Assembly (NCBI GenBank): GCA_021822495.1
Contig: JAKAQO010000007.1
Location: forward strand, 46,777-110,776
From: a bacterium
Lineage (GTDB): Bacteria; Elusimicrobiota; Elusimicrobia; UBA1565; UBA9628
Length of the DNA stretch: 64,000 nucleotides
Reading direction: 5' to 3'
In this document: positions 17,575 through 26,695 of the stretch, in pieces
Numbering within the stretch: position 1 is the first letter of the stretch
Layout: the number at the start of each line of letters is the position of its first letter
Notes under the pieces: model-generated
Database searches by the model: none
The model's input: the letters and a program-made list of their open reading frames with translations, nothing else
Told to the model about the DNA's origin: nothing
Made by a program: the position numbers and the translations under genes

Positions 17575-18081
17575 TCAGCGTCCGATGTTGGCGTCTCTAA
17601 GCCTTAAGGCCGCTTGGGCAAGGCCGTGAACAAAAAGAGAAAAAATGACGATAAAGGCGGCCTCGACAAAAACCATGCCGGCTGCGGGTCCTGCGTCGAA
17701 AACTCCGCGTTTCCAATAGATGGCGAGCATGGTCGAAGAGACCAAAGTCGCGGTGGAAAATGTTTGCCAAAAAGTAAAGTAAAGGGCGGCGGTAACCGGG
17801 GCCATGACGAAAAGAAGCCACATCGGCCCCCAATAGGGCTGAAGAAGATAGAAGAGCGGAATGGCCCATATAAAATTAATCCAGACCTGGATTTTGCGGA
17901 TATGGCGGGCAAGAGAAGGAATTCGGTAAACGTTTTTTGAAAGCCACCAATTGACGAGAATGGAACTCATTAAGATGAGAAGCGATAATTTATAGTCCCG
18001 TGGGTCGGGTTGGCTAAAATAAATGGCCGATAAAATGAGGATGAGAGCGAACGGCGTAAAGTAGCGGTTGAGCATTTGCAT
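17575..18081 (-). CDS. Small integral membrane protein, unknown function
   Basis: The 168-residue product has about five hydrophobic segments (near 8-25, 30-47, 68-82, 88-108 and 130-152) and short basic loops. I recognise no motif. It is 3 nt after rsmG and 12 nt before the peptidase gene, so it is part of the same transcription unit. It could be a small regulatory or transport subunit, but nothing in the sequence decides this. Confidence 0.7.
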   Translation of the reverse strand: MQMLNRYFTPFALILILSAIYFSQPDPRDYKLSLLILMSSILVNWWLSKNVYRIPSLARHIRKIQVWINFIWAIPLFYLLQPYWGPMWLLFVMAPVTAALYFTFWQTFSTATLVSSTMLAIYWKRGVFDAGPAAGMVFVEAAFIVIFSLFVHGLAQAALRLRDANIGR

Positions 18082-18084
18082 GGT

Positions 18085-18783
18085 TTAGTCCCCTTTCCGG
18101 CAAAGAATAAGATAGCGGTTTTTATCGTCTAAGGGAAGACGGTAAGCGAATTTTTCCTTTACGGTCATTGTCGCGATAGACGGCAAAGTTCCGTTTGGAG
18201 TCGTTTCAAAGGCCGGGGCTTGGCTTTGATAGGCGATGAAAACGCCCTTTGCTTCTAAAAGGGGCTGGGCTATTTTTGCCGCTTTCTCAAACGGGGCCAG
18301 TGCCCGTTCAAGGACGACGTCAAAAGCGCTTGAACTTTGGACCATGTTTGGTTTTTTAACGAGATGAATCCCCTCAAGTCCCAATGCGAGGAGGGCGAGA
18401 TTTAAGAAATCAAAGCGCCTTTTTAAAGGTTCAATGAGGGTCATATCAATTTCAGGACAGGCAATTTTGGCGACGACTCCAATAAAACCGGCGCCGGAAC
18501 CGAGATCGGCTGCGCGCAGAACTTCTTGCGTGGAAAAGTTCTCTTTGACCCGCTTAAGAACAGGAATTGCGGCCAAGGCGTCAGCCGCATGGCGCAAAAG
18601 AAGATTTTGGGGCGAGATGTCGGCGGTCAGCCCCGCTTTAAGATCGTGATAGGCGACGAGATCAAGATAACTTTCAATTTGATTTTTTTGTTCTGGCGTT
18701 AATGAAATGTGCCATTCCGTCAGAGAGGCGGCCAGCGGAGCCCAATCGTAGAGGCGTTTTGACTGGGGGATCGTTTCCATCAT
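18085..18783 (-). CDS. rsmG: 16S rRNA m7G527 methyltransferase RsmG
   Basis: RsmG methylates N7 of G527 in 16S rRNA. The 232-residue protein has the SAM-binding ADLGSGAGFIGVVAKI and the substrate-side helix with LIEPLKRRFDFL typical of RsmG. It follows mnmG directly. A TTG at 18789 overlaps the mnmG stop (TTGA), but ATG 18783 gives a normal start with a 2-nt gap. Confidence 0.93.
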   Translation of the reverse strand: MMETIPQSKRLYDWAPLAASLTEWHISLTPEQKNQIESYLDLVAYHDLKAGLTADISPQNLLLRHAADALAAIPVLKRVKENFSTQEVLRAADLGSGAGFIGVVAKIACPEIDMTLIEPLKRRFDFLNLALLALGLEGIHLVKKPNMVQSSSAFDVVLERALAPFEKAAKIAQPLLEAKGVFIAYQSQAPAFETTPNGTLPSIATMTVKEKFAYRLPLDDKNRYLILCRKGD

Positions 18784-18785
18784 TC

Positions 18786-20564
18786 TCAATTTTGGACTAG
18801 CGTTCCAGCGCCGCTTTGCATTCGGCTTTTTTCCAGCATGACCCAGAGAATTTGAATATCCGACGGAGAAAGCCCGGGAATGCGGCCGGCTTGTCCCAGC
18901 GTCTTGGGTTTAATGCGGTTTAGTTTTTGGCGAGCTTCAAGCCCCAAAGCCGGAATAGAAAGATAGGCGAAAGATTCGGGGATGCGGACGTGTTCGAGTT
19001 TTTTCAATTTGTCGGCGATTTGTTTTTCGCGCTCCAGATATCCGGCGTAGCTTTTCTCGATTTCTTTTTCTTCTTCTGACATTTCCATGGACCAGGGATA
19101 AATCTCTGAGTCGGGATACTCCCGGTTTTCTTGAACCGCGCTTCGGTAACGCTCAAAAGAGGAAAACAAGGAATCGGAAATCAGTCCCAGTTTTCGGCCT
19201 TTTTCCATGAGTCTTAAATCCGCGTTGTCCGAGCGAAGGCTGATGCGGTATTCGGCGCGGGAGGTAAACATCCGATAAGGCTCATCCACCCCTTTGGTGA
19301 TGAGATCATCAATAAGAACTCCAATATAAGCTTCATCGCGCGATAAAATAAACGGCGGCTTTTCCTGGATTTTCAATGCCGCGTTGATTCCCGCGATGAG
19401 GCCCTGGGCCGCGGCTTCTTCGTAACCGGTTGTCCCGTTGATTTGTCCGGCGAAATAAAGGCCCGATACTTTTTTTGTTTCAAGGGTCGGATGAAGCTGG
19501 GTGGGTGGGCAGTAATCATATTCGATGGCGTAACCCGGGCGCATGATGTGCGCGTTTTTAAGCCCGGGAATGGTGGCGAGTATTTCTCTTTGCGCGTCTT
19601 CCGGAAGACTGGTTGAGAGACCGTTGACGTAAATTTCTTTCGTGTGATAGCCTTCGGGTTCGAGAAAAATAATATGCCTTTCCTTATGCGGGAATTTCAC
19701 GACCTTATCTTCAATGGACGGACAATAGCGCGGGCCGATGGATTTGATGATTCCGGAATAAAGCGGCGAGCGGTCGAGCGAACGCTGAATCGCTTGATGG
19801 GTGTCTTGATTGGTGTAGGTGATAAAACAAGACAAAAGCCGGTTTTCGATTTTGGCGTTAGAATGAGAAAAAGGGCGCGGCGGATTGTCGGAGTCTTGAA
19901 CTTGGCATTCCGAGAAATCAATGGAGCGGCTTTGAATTCTCATTGGGGTTCCGGTTTTCATTCGCCCAACTTCAAAGCCAAGGGACTTAAGGCTTGGGGT
20001 GAGTTCGGTGGCGGGTTTTTCTCCAAAACGCCCGGAAGCGAAGGATTTAAGCCCGATGTGCGCAAGACCATTGAGAAAGGTCCCGGTTGTCACGATGACG
20101 GCTTGAGCCTGGTAAAGAGTTTCTCTGAGGCTCACGACGCCCTGGACGCTTGAATTTTCTCCAATCCAAAGGCGAGCCGCTTCGTCTTGAATTAAATCCA
20201 GGTTCTCTTGGTTTTCCAAAACCTCTTTCATGGAAAACTGATAGAGTTTTTTATCGCATTGGGCGCGCGGGGATTGCACGGCGGCGCCCTTGCTGATATT
20301 GAGAATTTTAAAATGAAGTCCGGAGCGGTCGGTATTTTTGCCCATTTCCCCGCCCAGGGCGTCAATCTCCCGGACGATTTGCCCTTTGGCGACGCCGCCG
20401 ATCGAGGGATTGCAAGACATGGCGGCGATGGTATCGAGATTTTGAGTCATGAGAAGAGTCTTAAGCCCCATTCGGGATGAGGCTAAAGCCGCTTCGCATC
20501 CGGCGTGCCCCCCGCCAAGAACGATCACTTGATATTTTTTAGGGAAAGAGATGAAATCAGGCAT
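18786..20564 (-). CDS. mnmG: tRNA U34 carboxymethylaminomethyl-modifying subunit MnmG
   Basis: With MnmE this FAD enzyme makes the cmnm5 modification at the wobble uridine of tRNAs. The 592-residue protein starts with the dinucleotide-binding [19 protein letters not shown]. It has the MnmG signature [20 protein letters not shown], a second FAD-contacting [11 protein letters not shown], and ends with the C-terminal helical domain ([13 protein letters not shown]). It lies downstream of mnmE with two transporter or membrane genes between. Confidence 0.97.
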   Translation of the reverse strand: MPDFISFPKKYQVIVLGGGHAGCEAALASSRMGLKTLLMTQNLDTIAAMSCNPSIGGVAKGQIVREIDALGGEMGKNTDRSGLHFKILNISKGAAVQSPRAQCDKKLYQFSMKEVLENQENLDLIQDEAARLWIGENSSVQGVVSLRETLYQAQAVIVTTGTFLNGLAHIGLKSFASGRFGEKPATELTPSLKSLGFEVGRMKTGTPMRIQSRSIDFSECQVQDSDNPPRPFSHSNAKIENRLLSCFITYTNQDTHQAIQRSLDRSPLYSGIIKSIGPRYCPSIEDKVVKFPHKERHIIFLEPEGYHTKEIYVNGLSTSLPEDAQREILATIPGLKNAHIMRPGYAIEYDYCPPTQLHPTLETKKVSGLYFAGQINGTTGYEEAAAQGLIAGINAALKIQEKPPFILSRDEAYIGVLIDDLITKGVDEPYRMFTSRAEYRISLRSDNADLRLMEKGRKLGLISDSLFSSFERYRSAVQENREYPDSEIYPWSMEMSEEEKEIEKSYAGYLEREKQIADKLKKLEHVRIPESFAYLSIPALGLEARQKLNRIKPKTLGQAGRIPGLSPSDIQILWVMLEKSRMQSGAGTLVQN

Positions 20565-21318
20565 AGAGAAGAGCTTTGAGTATCTCCTTGGGAACTACTC
20601 CCATGAAATAAAGCGCAAAGGCAAAGGCGATTTGAAAAAGCAAGGAAAATAAAACCGCCAGAAACGCGCGGGAAAGGCGAAGACCTCGCAACTCTCTCAG
20701 CCCCATCATTCCAGCCCAGAGCATCCACAACCCTCCGATGACTTGCGTTCCGTTAAAGACGGCGCTTGAGTTGAGAAAGACCGATAAAATCATCGGAAGA
20801 AAAAGAATAATTCCAATGACGTTAAGCCCCAGCATGAAGCCGGCAATTGGAAAAGCCTCGGCTTTTTTGAGTTTGAGAAGCGGAAAAATAAAAAGCCCAA
20901 AACAAATAATTTCTCCTGTATCGAACCAGATTTTTGAAATCCCGTTTCTTTGAGCGTAAAGGACGATCAAAATAAACGGCATGGCGGTCCAAAAAATCGA
21001 GGTGAGGAGCTTAAAGAAAAGGTTTCCCTTTTCAAGCCAGAGCATGACGCCAAAAAGGCAAAGAATCCAGACGATTTCCAGCGGCGGCTGCCAGAGCATG
21101 ACTTTGAGCCAAAAATAAAAATTTGGAGATTGGCTGGGAAAAGGCGCGTAATGATCGGGAAAATTCCAGGGTTTAAGCCAATAAAAGAGAAGCGAAAGCA
21201 AAAGAAAAGCGAGATAGAGACTGAAGTTGAGAACCAGTTCCCCGTTTTTCTTGTTTTTCGCGGCTCCGCGAGCGGGAAAAAAGAGATAATCCCGGCAAAG
21301 TTCGGCGATTTTTAGCAT
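20557..21318 (-). CDS. Integral membrane protein, Yip1-like
   Basis: From ATG 21318 the product has 253 residues with five to six hydrophobic helices in the region after residue 30 and a hydrophilic N-terminus ([18 protein letters not shown]). Topology and the spacing of helices resemble Yip1-domain proteins, a loose family of unknown function in bacteria. This is a weak similarity. The start overlaps the stop of the MFS gene by 7 nt (ATGCTAA) and the end overlaps mnmG by 8 nt, so it is translated as part of this operon. A longer frame to 21390 lacks support. Confidence 0.7.
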   Translation of the reverse strand: MLKIAELCRDYLFFPARGAAKNKKNGELVLNFSLYLAFLLLSLLFYWLKPWNFPDHYAPFPSQSPNFYFWLKVMLWQPPLEIVWILCLFGVMLWLEKGNLFFKLLTSIFWTAMPFILIVLYAQRNGISKIWFDTGEIICFGLFIFPLLKLKKAEAFPIAGFMLGLNVIGIILFLPMILSVFLNSSAVFNGTQVIGGLWMLWAGMMGLRELRGLRLSRAFLAVLFSLLFQIAFAFALYFMGVVPKEILKALLYA

Positions 21319-22523
21319 AAATCTTTTTGGTAATGCTTCATTCCCCAAAAACAAAAAATGGAGGCCGGGGCCAGAAAGAGAGTCGCGCAAATAAGAGCGG
21401 TTTTAAGGCCCGCCAGGTCCGAGATATATCCTATCAAAGTTGGGGACAGGGCGTCTCCCAGGGCATGAATGACAAGCATATTGGCGCCGAAGGCGAGAGA
21501 ACGCATGGTCGTGGGCGTGACCGCGACAATGACGGCGTTTAAAGGCCCCATGTTGAGAAAAAGAAAAATTTCCGCGATAAAAAGCATTCCCAGCGCGATT
21601 TTGAGACTTGGGGCAAGGAGAGACAAAATAGACAGCGGCATTCCAATTAAAAGACCGAGCCCGGAAATAAAAAAGTAAGACTTGGGGTTAATTTTAATGA
21701 GGCGTTCCGAAAGAAATCCTCCCAAATAAGAGCCGATCACTCCGGAGCATACGGTCAACGCCCCGAAAATCATTCCCGCTTGCCCTACGCTTAAATGCCA
21801 CTCTCGATGAAAAAAACTGGGCATCCAGACGGCAAACCCTCCGAGAGAAAAAGTCATCGCCGCTCCCGCCAAAGTGGTGAGTAAGTAACTAGGGGTGGAA
21901 AAAAGAGCGTAAGTATCCTTGGCAAGGCTTGTCTTCTCTTTTAAAGTTTGCCGGGACGCGGGCATTTTTTCACGCGGGTCTTTCAGGCGAGAGGCAAAAA
22001 AAGCCAAAATTAAACTTGGGATGGATAAAAAAATAAAGGCATTGCGCCATCCCCATTTTTGTCCCAAAATTCCGCCGCCGATATATCCCAGCGCGCTTCC
22101 AACCGGAATGGCGAGCGAAAAAAGGGCCATGACCATCCCCGCTTTTTCCGGAGGATACATTTCGCAGACAAAAGAAGGCGAGATGGCGCCGTAGCAGGAT
22201 TCTCCGATGCCGACCGCGGCTCTCATGGAAAATAAGGCCGTGAAATTTCGGCAGAGAGCGGTCAGCCCGGTTGAGAAGCTCCAGAGAACCGTTCCCACGG
22301 TAATCCATAAAACTCGTCCGTAGCGATCGGCCAAGTATCCAATGGGAAGAGCGGCAAACATATAAACAATCATGAAGGCCGAAGCAAGCCAACCCGCCTG
22401 GGCGTCCGACAAGAGGAGATCTTTTTGGATGAGCGGTAAGACTGCATAGACAGCTTGCCGGTCGATATAATTAAAAAGATTGATAAGAAAAAGAATGAAG
22501 AAGACCGAGCGCGCGTTTTTCAT
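21312..22523 (-). CDS. MFS transporter, Spinster-like
   Basis: The 403-residue protein has twelve predicted helices. The loop-2/3 signature GYLADRYGR and FNYIDRQAVYAVLPLI in helix 1 are typical of the Spinster-like and anion:cation symporter branch of the major facilitator superfamily. The GESCYGAISPSFVCEMYPPEKAG region is also characteristic (GIGEA..P). Substrate cannot be read from sequence. The start ATG overlaps the mnmE stop as ATGA. Its insertion between mnmE and mnmG is unusual. Confidence 0.85.
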   Translation of the reverse strand: MKNARSVFFILFLINLFNYIDRQAVYAVLPLIQKDLLLSDAQAGWLASAFMIVYMFAALPIGYLADRYGRVLWITVGTVLWSFSTGLTALCRNFTALFSMRAAVGIGESCYGAISPSFVCEMYPPEKAGMVMALFSLAIPVGSALGYIGGGILGQKWGWRNAFIFLSIPSLILAFFASRLKDPREKMPASRQTLKEKTSLAKDTYALFSTPSYLLTTLAGAAMTFSLGGFAVWMPSFFHREWHLSVGQAGMIFGALTVCSGVIGSYLGGFLSERLIKINPKSYFFISGLGLLIGMPLSILSLLAPSLKIALGMLFIAEIFLFLNMGPLNAVIVAVTPTTMRSLAFGANMLVIHALGDALSPTLIGYISDLAGLKTALICATLFLAPASIFCFWGMKHYQKDLC

Positions 22524-23881
22524 TTGCCGACGCAAAACTTGGAGAAAATAGCGTCGAGAACCTCTTTTCCGGCGTTGTTTCCCGTAATTTCTCCCAAAAA
22601 CCGCAAACCTTCCCGCAGATGAAAAGCGGCTCTTTCTTCCCAATGGCCGGGGTTGTCTTGAACGGATTTTTGGGCCGCTTTAATTTCAGCGGCGGCTGAG
22701 AGAAGGGCTTCATGGTGGCGGAAACTTGTGATGAGAACTTCGTTTCCTGGAGTTTCTTTCGCTAATCGATCGGAGAGATTTTTTCTCAGTTCCGAAATTC
22801 CTTCTTTTAAGAGAGCTGAAATTTCAAGTCCTTCCCAACTCTCATCAATGCGGCGCGGGAGATCGGATTTGTTGAGAGTAAAAATGACGGGCTTGTCGTC
22901 TTTTCTGGCCGTTTCGGCGATAGCGCGAATAGTTTTCTCTTCTTCTTTTGAAATTTCTTTTGAGCGATCGAGAACAATCAGGGCGAGGTCGCTATTTTTC
23001 AAGGCGTCCTGGCTCCGGCGGATGCCTTCTTTTTCAACGGCGTCCTCCGTTTGATTTCGTATGCCAGCGGTATCAATGAGAAGAGACGTCAAGTTTCCGA
23101 TGGCGAGAGGCTCTTCAATGGTGTCTCGAGTCGTGCCCGGAATTTCAGAGACAATCGCGCGCTCTCGTCCTAAAAGGGCGTTTAAGAGACTGGATTTTCC
23201 GGAGTTAGGAAGGCCGGCGATGCAGATTTTGGGGCCGCTTAAAATCTTTTTTCCCCTCTCATAGGTCGAAGCAAAATCTAAAATTGAGGCATGAATTTTT
23301 TGAAGAGAGCTCAGAAATTCTTTTTCAGGCGGCGGCGGCAATTCTTCTTCCGGGTGATCCAAACAGGCTTCGATATGCGCCAGCATTTCAAAAAGCGGCG
23401 CTTGAAATTGACGAATGGTTTCAGATACTCCTCCCGAGAGTTGATTGAGGGCGGCGCGGTGGGCGGCTTGATTGTCGGCGAGGATGAGACCGCAAACAGC
23501 TTCCGCTTGGGAGAGGTCCATTTTGCCGTTCAGAAAAGCCCTTCGGGTAAACTCGCCGGGCTCGGCGATTCTTGCGCCATTTTCGATAGCGGCTTTGAGT
23601 AAAGAGGAAAGAATAAAGGGAGAACCGTGCGCGGTGATCTCAATAAGGTCTTCTCCCACAGGGCTTGCCGGTTTGGGGAAATAAAGGGCAATGACTTCGT
23701 CAATCACGTTTTCCCGCCAAACGGCCTTGGTTAAAACGGCGGTTCTGGGTTTAAGATTTTGAACGTCTGTTTGAAGAAAGCCCGCCGCTTTTTTAAGAGC
23801 CTCTTTTCCGCAAAGGCGCATAACGCCAAGGGCGCTTTTCCCGGGAGGGGTGGCCAGGGCGACAATGGTTTCCTCGTTCAA
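22520..23881 (-). CDS. mnmE: tRNA modification GTPase MnmE
   Basis: MnmE works with MnmG in wobble-uridine modification. The 453-residue protein has an N-terminal formyl-THF-binding domain starting TIVALATPPGKSALGVMRL. A G domain follows with GLPNSGKSSLLNALL (G1), PGTTRDTIEE (G2), DTAGIR (G3) and NKSD (G4). The obligatory C-terminal FCVGK carries the catalytic cysteine. It overlaps khpB and the MFS gene by 4 nt each. Confidence 0.97.
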   Translation of the reverse strand: MNEETIVALATPPGKSALGVMRLCGKEALKKAAGFLQTDVQNLKPRTAVLTKAVWRENVIDEVIALYFPKPASPVGEDLIEITAHGSPFILSSLLKAAIENGARIAEPGEFTRRAFLNGKMDLSQAEAVCGLILADNQAAHRAALNQLSGGVSETIRQFQAPLFEMLAHIEACLDHPEEELPPPPEKEFLSSLQKIHASILDFASTYERGKKILSGPKICIAGLPNSGKSSLLNALLGRERAIVSEIPGTTRDTIEEPLAIGNLTSLLIDTAGIRNQTEDAVEKEGIRRSQDALKNSDLALIVLDRSKEISKEEEKTIRAIAETARKDDKPVIFTLNKSDLPRRIDESWEGLEISALLKEGISELRKNLSDRLAKETPGNEVLITSFRHHEALLSAAAEIKAAQKSVQDNPGHWEERAAFHLREGLRFLGEITGNNAGKEVLDAIFSKFCVGK

Positions 23882-24375
23882 GGGCTTTGACGAGGACGCA
23901 GGATAATTTTTCTCCAGACTCCTTCCCCCTCCGAAACGCTTTCAATTTCCGGATTCGCGGCCAAGACTTTATGAATCATTCTTCGCGTCGCCGCATTCAT
24001 GGGCGGCAGGCGATAAGGGGTTTTTAGACGCTTGACCTCGGAAATGCCGTAATCAACCTTGGCAAAAATATCTTTTTCTTTTTTCTCCCAATAGCCGAGC
24101 GCGTCTACTTGAACGGCGCATTCCTTTCCAGTTTGGCGGCTTAAGAGGATATTAAAAATAAATTGAAGAGACTCAAGCGTTTTTCCTTCCAACCCCAAGA
24201 GATGATGCGCGCTTTCCCCACTTAAGGATAATTTGGCGCGCTCTTGCTGTTCTTCCCAAAGAGATGAGACCTCTGCATCCTCAAACCCCATTTTGAGGAG
24301 GAGTTCTCTCATGAGGCTTTCCGCTTCCGGGAGAATTTCTTTTCCTGTTTTTGGCGTCGTTGACGAAGTGTCCAT
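23878..24375 (-). CDS. khpB: KhpB/Jag RNA-binding protein (KH-R3H)
   Basis: The 165-residue protein combines a KH-like domain (about 50-105, with HHLLGLEGKTLESLQFI) and a C-terminal R3H domain with the motif PMNAATRRMIHKVL (Arg-x3-His). KhpB binds RNA with KhpA and affects cell elongation and division in Firmicutes. The N-terminal Jag_N domain seen in longer homologues appears missing or reduced. It lies between yidC and mnmE, its standard place. Confidence 0.9.
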   Translation of the reverse strand: MDTSSTTPKTGKEILPEAESLMRELLLKMGFEDAEVSSLWEEQQERAKLSLSGESAHHLLGLEGKTLESLQFIFNILLSRQTGKECAVQVDALGYWEKKEKDIFAKVDYGISEVKRLKTPYRLPPMNAATRRMIHKVLAANPEIESVSEGEGVWRKIILRPRQSP

Positions 24376-24382
24376 AAAAATT

Positions 24383-25906
24383 TTAGTACTTGTAATATTT
24401 TTTAAGTCCGATTTGGATAACGGCGTTAAACAGGCTGTTGGTCATCCAGTAAAGGACAAGCCCCGCCGGAAAGTTGAGGAACATAATCGTAAAAATCACC
24501 GGCATCCAGGTCATGATTTGGGCCTGGGCGGGGTCTCCCGGTGGAGGGTTGAGCTTGTTTTGAGCAAACATCAAAGATCCCATGATAATCGGAAGGATGT
24601 AGTAAGGGTCCTTGGCTGAAAGATCCTTGATCCAAAAAATCCAAGGAGAAGCGTGAAGCTCCCAGGCGTTTCTTAAAGTCGTATACAGCGCGATAAAGAC
24701 CGGGGCTTGAATGAGCATCGGCAAACATCCCCCCAGGGGATTGGCTCCGTTTTTTTTGTAGAGTTCCATCATCTCGGCGTTCATCTTGGCCGGTTCAGAG
24801 GCGTATTTTTTCTGAAGTTTTGTAATTTCAGGCTGGAGTTTGCGCATCGCCACCTGAGCTTTGAGGCTTTTGAGGGTGAGCGGAAAAACCAAAATTTGAA
24901 GCCCGATGGTCAGAAGAATAATGGACCAGCCCCAGTTTCCAGTCAGAACGTAGATTTTTTCCAGAATTTCCAAAATGAGATGGCCAATCTGCGCGAAAAA
25001 CCCGAAATTGATTGAGCGCTCAAGACCCAGGTGATAATGGGAGAGCCAGGTGTATCCTTTTTCTCCAAGATAAAAAGGAACGGTCCACGTTCGAGAGGCT
25101 TTGGGATTTAAAATGAGGCTTGGCGCGGTTAAAACGATTTCTGGCGGCGTGAGACTGGAAACGGCGAACTCCCCATTTTTAGGAAGAAGCGCGGCTAAAA
25201 AATAGCGGTTGTCAATTCCCACCCATTGAAAAGGGCCTGCGTGCGTTCCGGGCTTAAACGTGTCGAGTTTCCCGTTGAGCCCGTGTCCGCCAAATTTGAG
25301 TCCGATGGCTCTCCAAACCTTGGGGTTTTCTTTTTGTTCGCTGGCAATAGTGCCAAGCCCCGGCCCGACGGAAAGGCTCCAGGCTCCGGTTTGAATCATT
25401 TGGCCCGAGGTATTGTCGAGAGTAATTTGAATTTCCGGAACTTTTTGTCCCTCAACGCCCGGAATGAATTCTTTCGTGACTTCTAGTCCGTCTTTTCGGC
25501 GGGCCGTAAATGTCAGGTTTGGCGCCTTGGAGTCTTGGATAAATTTTAGGTTGGGAAAAGCGGCGAAAAAACCAGGCGTGGGGTCTTGAACCAGTTCCAC
25601 CATGCCCAGGGGTTCTTGATATTGCCAACTGACGATGCCCGCTCCCGCCGGTTCAATTTTAAGTTTCGCTTTTCCAAAATCGGCGCTCATGGACGGATAA
25701 TTTTTAATGGGCAGCGTTGAGGGCGAATTGAGATTGGAAATATTTCCAGGCGTTGCGGAGGGCGTCTGTCGGACTTGAGAGATAGCCATCTTGGACGGCA
25801 TCGGCGGCATATACTTTTTCTCAAGAAAGAAAAACCAGAGTCCATAGACGAGAACAGATAGCGCAACGGCGATGAAGAGATTTTTTTCCGTGTTCATTGA
25901 TTCCAT
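24383..25906 (-). CDS. yidC: Membrane protein insertase YidC, diderm (long) form
   Basis: YidC inserts and folds inner-membrane proteins with or without SecYEG. The 507-residue form has an N-terminal membrane anchor (about 8-25), a periplasmic beta-sandwich domain of about 280 residues, and a C-terminal five-helix insertase domain containing NPLGGCLPMLIQAPVFIALY and LYWMTNSLFN. The large periplasmic domain is a feature of diderm bacteria. Start is ATG 25906 or ATG 25897 (AGGA lies 4 nt before the first). Confidence 0.96.
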   Translation of the reverse strand: MESMNTEKNLFIAVALSVLVYGLWFFFLEKKYMPPMPSKMAISQVRQTPSATPGNISNLNSPSTLPIKNYPSMSADFGKAKLKIEPAGAGIVSWQYQEPLGMVELVQDPTPGFFAAFPNLKFIQDSKAPNLTFTARRKDGLEVTKEFIPGVEGQKVPEIQITLDNTSGQMIQTGAWSLSVGPGLGTIASEQKENPKVWRAIGLKFGGHGLNGKLDTFKPGTHAGPFQWVGIDNRYFLAALLPKNGEFAVSSLTPPEIVLTAPSLILNPKASRTWTVPFYLGEKGYTWLSHYHLGLERSINFGFFAQIGHLILEILEKIYVLTGNWGWSIILLTIGLQILVFPLTLKSLKAQVAMRKLQPEITKLQKKYASEPAKMNAEMMELYKKNGANPLGGCLPMLIQAPVFIALYTTLRNAWELHASPWIFWIKDLSAKDPYYILPIIMGSLMFAQNKLNPPPGDPAQAQIMTWMPVIFTIMFLNFPAGLVLYWMTNSLFNAVIQIGLKKYYKY

Positions 25907-25912
25907 AAGTTC

Positions 25913-26119
25913 CTAGACGGGGTCATATCCTCCCGGATGAAACGGGTGGCATTTGATGAGTCTTAAAATAGAGAAATAAATTCCGCGCAGGGCGCCGTGC
26001 GCTTGAAGGGCTTCTTTCGCGTAGTCAGAACAACTGGGATAGAAGCGGCAAGAAGGGCGCAGAAACGGGCGGAGGAGTTTTTGATAGAGAAAAATGAAAA
26101 AGAGAAGAATTCTTTTCAT
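25913..26119 (-). CDS. yidD: Membrane protein insertion efficiency factor YidD
   Basis: The 68-residue protein has an amphipathic N-terminal helix and the family signature CRFYPSCSDYAKEAL, then ILRLIKCHPFHPGGYDPV at the C-terminus. YidD lies between rnpA and yidC in most bacteria. It overlaps rnpA by 4 nt (ATGA). Confidence 0.96.
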   Translation of the reverse strand: MKRILLFFIFLYQKLLRPFLRPSCRFYPSCSDYAKEALQAHGALRGIYFSILRLIKCHPFHPGGYDPV

Positions 26120-26520
26120 ATTAAAATATCCGCTTTTTCGCAGAGTTTGAGAAAATCTTTTTCCGCGTCCGCGAAATTTTGCCAGGCGCAGTCAGGCTGA
26201 ATGGAGACAATCAGGTCTGTTCCGTCCTTGACGCGGTTTTGATTAAGCCGAAAGGCTTCTCTCGCCAGGCGCCGAAAACGATTTCTCTTCACGGCATTTC
26301 CCGTCTTTTTGACGATGGAAACCCCAAAGCGAGCTTTTCCTGATTTCATAGCGGATACTTGAATCTCGTGCGCAGGGCGGACTGAGAAACGCAGAACAAC
26401 TCCTGGAATGGCGACTTTTTTCCCATAAGCGAAAACCCGCCCGAACTCCTTGCGGGATTTAAGCCGCTGAGAAGAGCTGAGGCGAAAACGAGTCGCGGTT
26501 TCAGGCTTGGACGAGGACGT
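26116..26520 (-). CDS. rnpA: Ribonuclease P protein subunit RnpA, no canonical full-length start
   Basis: RnpA assists the RNase P RNA in maturing tRNA 5' ends. The signature [14 protein letters not shown] is intact. Upstream of the first ATG (26349) the frame stays open to 26544 and reads as a normal RnpA N-terminus ([17 protein letters not shown]), so the full-length protein should start near 26490-26520. That stretch has no ATG, GTG or TTG in frame. The best candidate is ACG at 26520, with AGAAGGG about 5 nt before it; the coordinate reflects this guess. A frameshift from rpmH, which it overlaps, or a sequence error are alternatives. From ATG 26349 only 77 residues would remain, without the leader-binding N-terminal region. 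Confidence 0.8.
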   Translation of the reverse strand, partial: TSSSKPETATRFRLSSSQRLKSRKEFGRVFAYGKKVAIPGVVLRFSVRPAHEIQVSAMKSGKARFGVSIVKKTGNAVKRNRFRRLAREAFRLNQNRVKDGTDLIVSIQPDCAWQNFADAEKDFLKLCEKADILI

Positions 26521-26638
26521 GACGGCCCTTCTGTCTCCGGCGGCTCAAAACGCCGCGTCCGCCGGGAGTCTTCATCCGAGCTCGAAAGCCGATAGCTCTT
26601 TTTCTTTTTTTATTGTGCGGTCTAAATGTAGGTAGCAT
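26501..26638 (-). CDS. rpmH: 50S ribosomal protein L34
   Basis: A 45-residue very basic protein starting [20 protein letters not shown] and continuing [19 protein letters not shown], the universal L34 pattern. The end of rpmH overlaps the proposed start of rnpA in another frame. Upstream is a TATAAT 9 nt before the ATG. Confidence 0.97.
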   Translation of the reverse strand: MLPTFRPHNKKRKRAIGFRARMKTPGGRGVLSRRRQKGRHVLVQA

Positions 26639-26647
26639 AATGAGTTT

Positions 26648-26653
26648 ATTATA
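26648..26653 (-). promoter_or_regulatory. -10 element of rpmH, near-leaderless
   Basis: TATAAT on the minus strand ends 9 nt before the rpmH ATG. It sits in the 57-nt gap after the phosphoribosyltransferase gene, so the rpmH-rnpA-yidDC block probably has its own promoter and does not depend on the defence-like operon upstream. Confidence 0.5.
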
Positions 26654-26695
26654 TCAAAAATTCTTTTAGCCTTATTTCTTTTCACCTGCCCAAGT

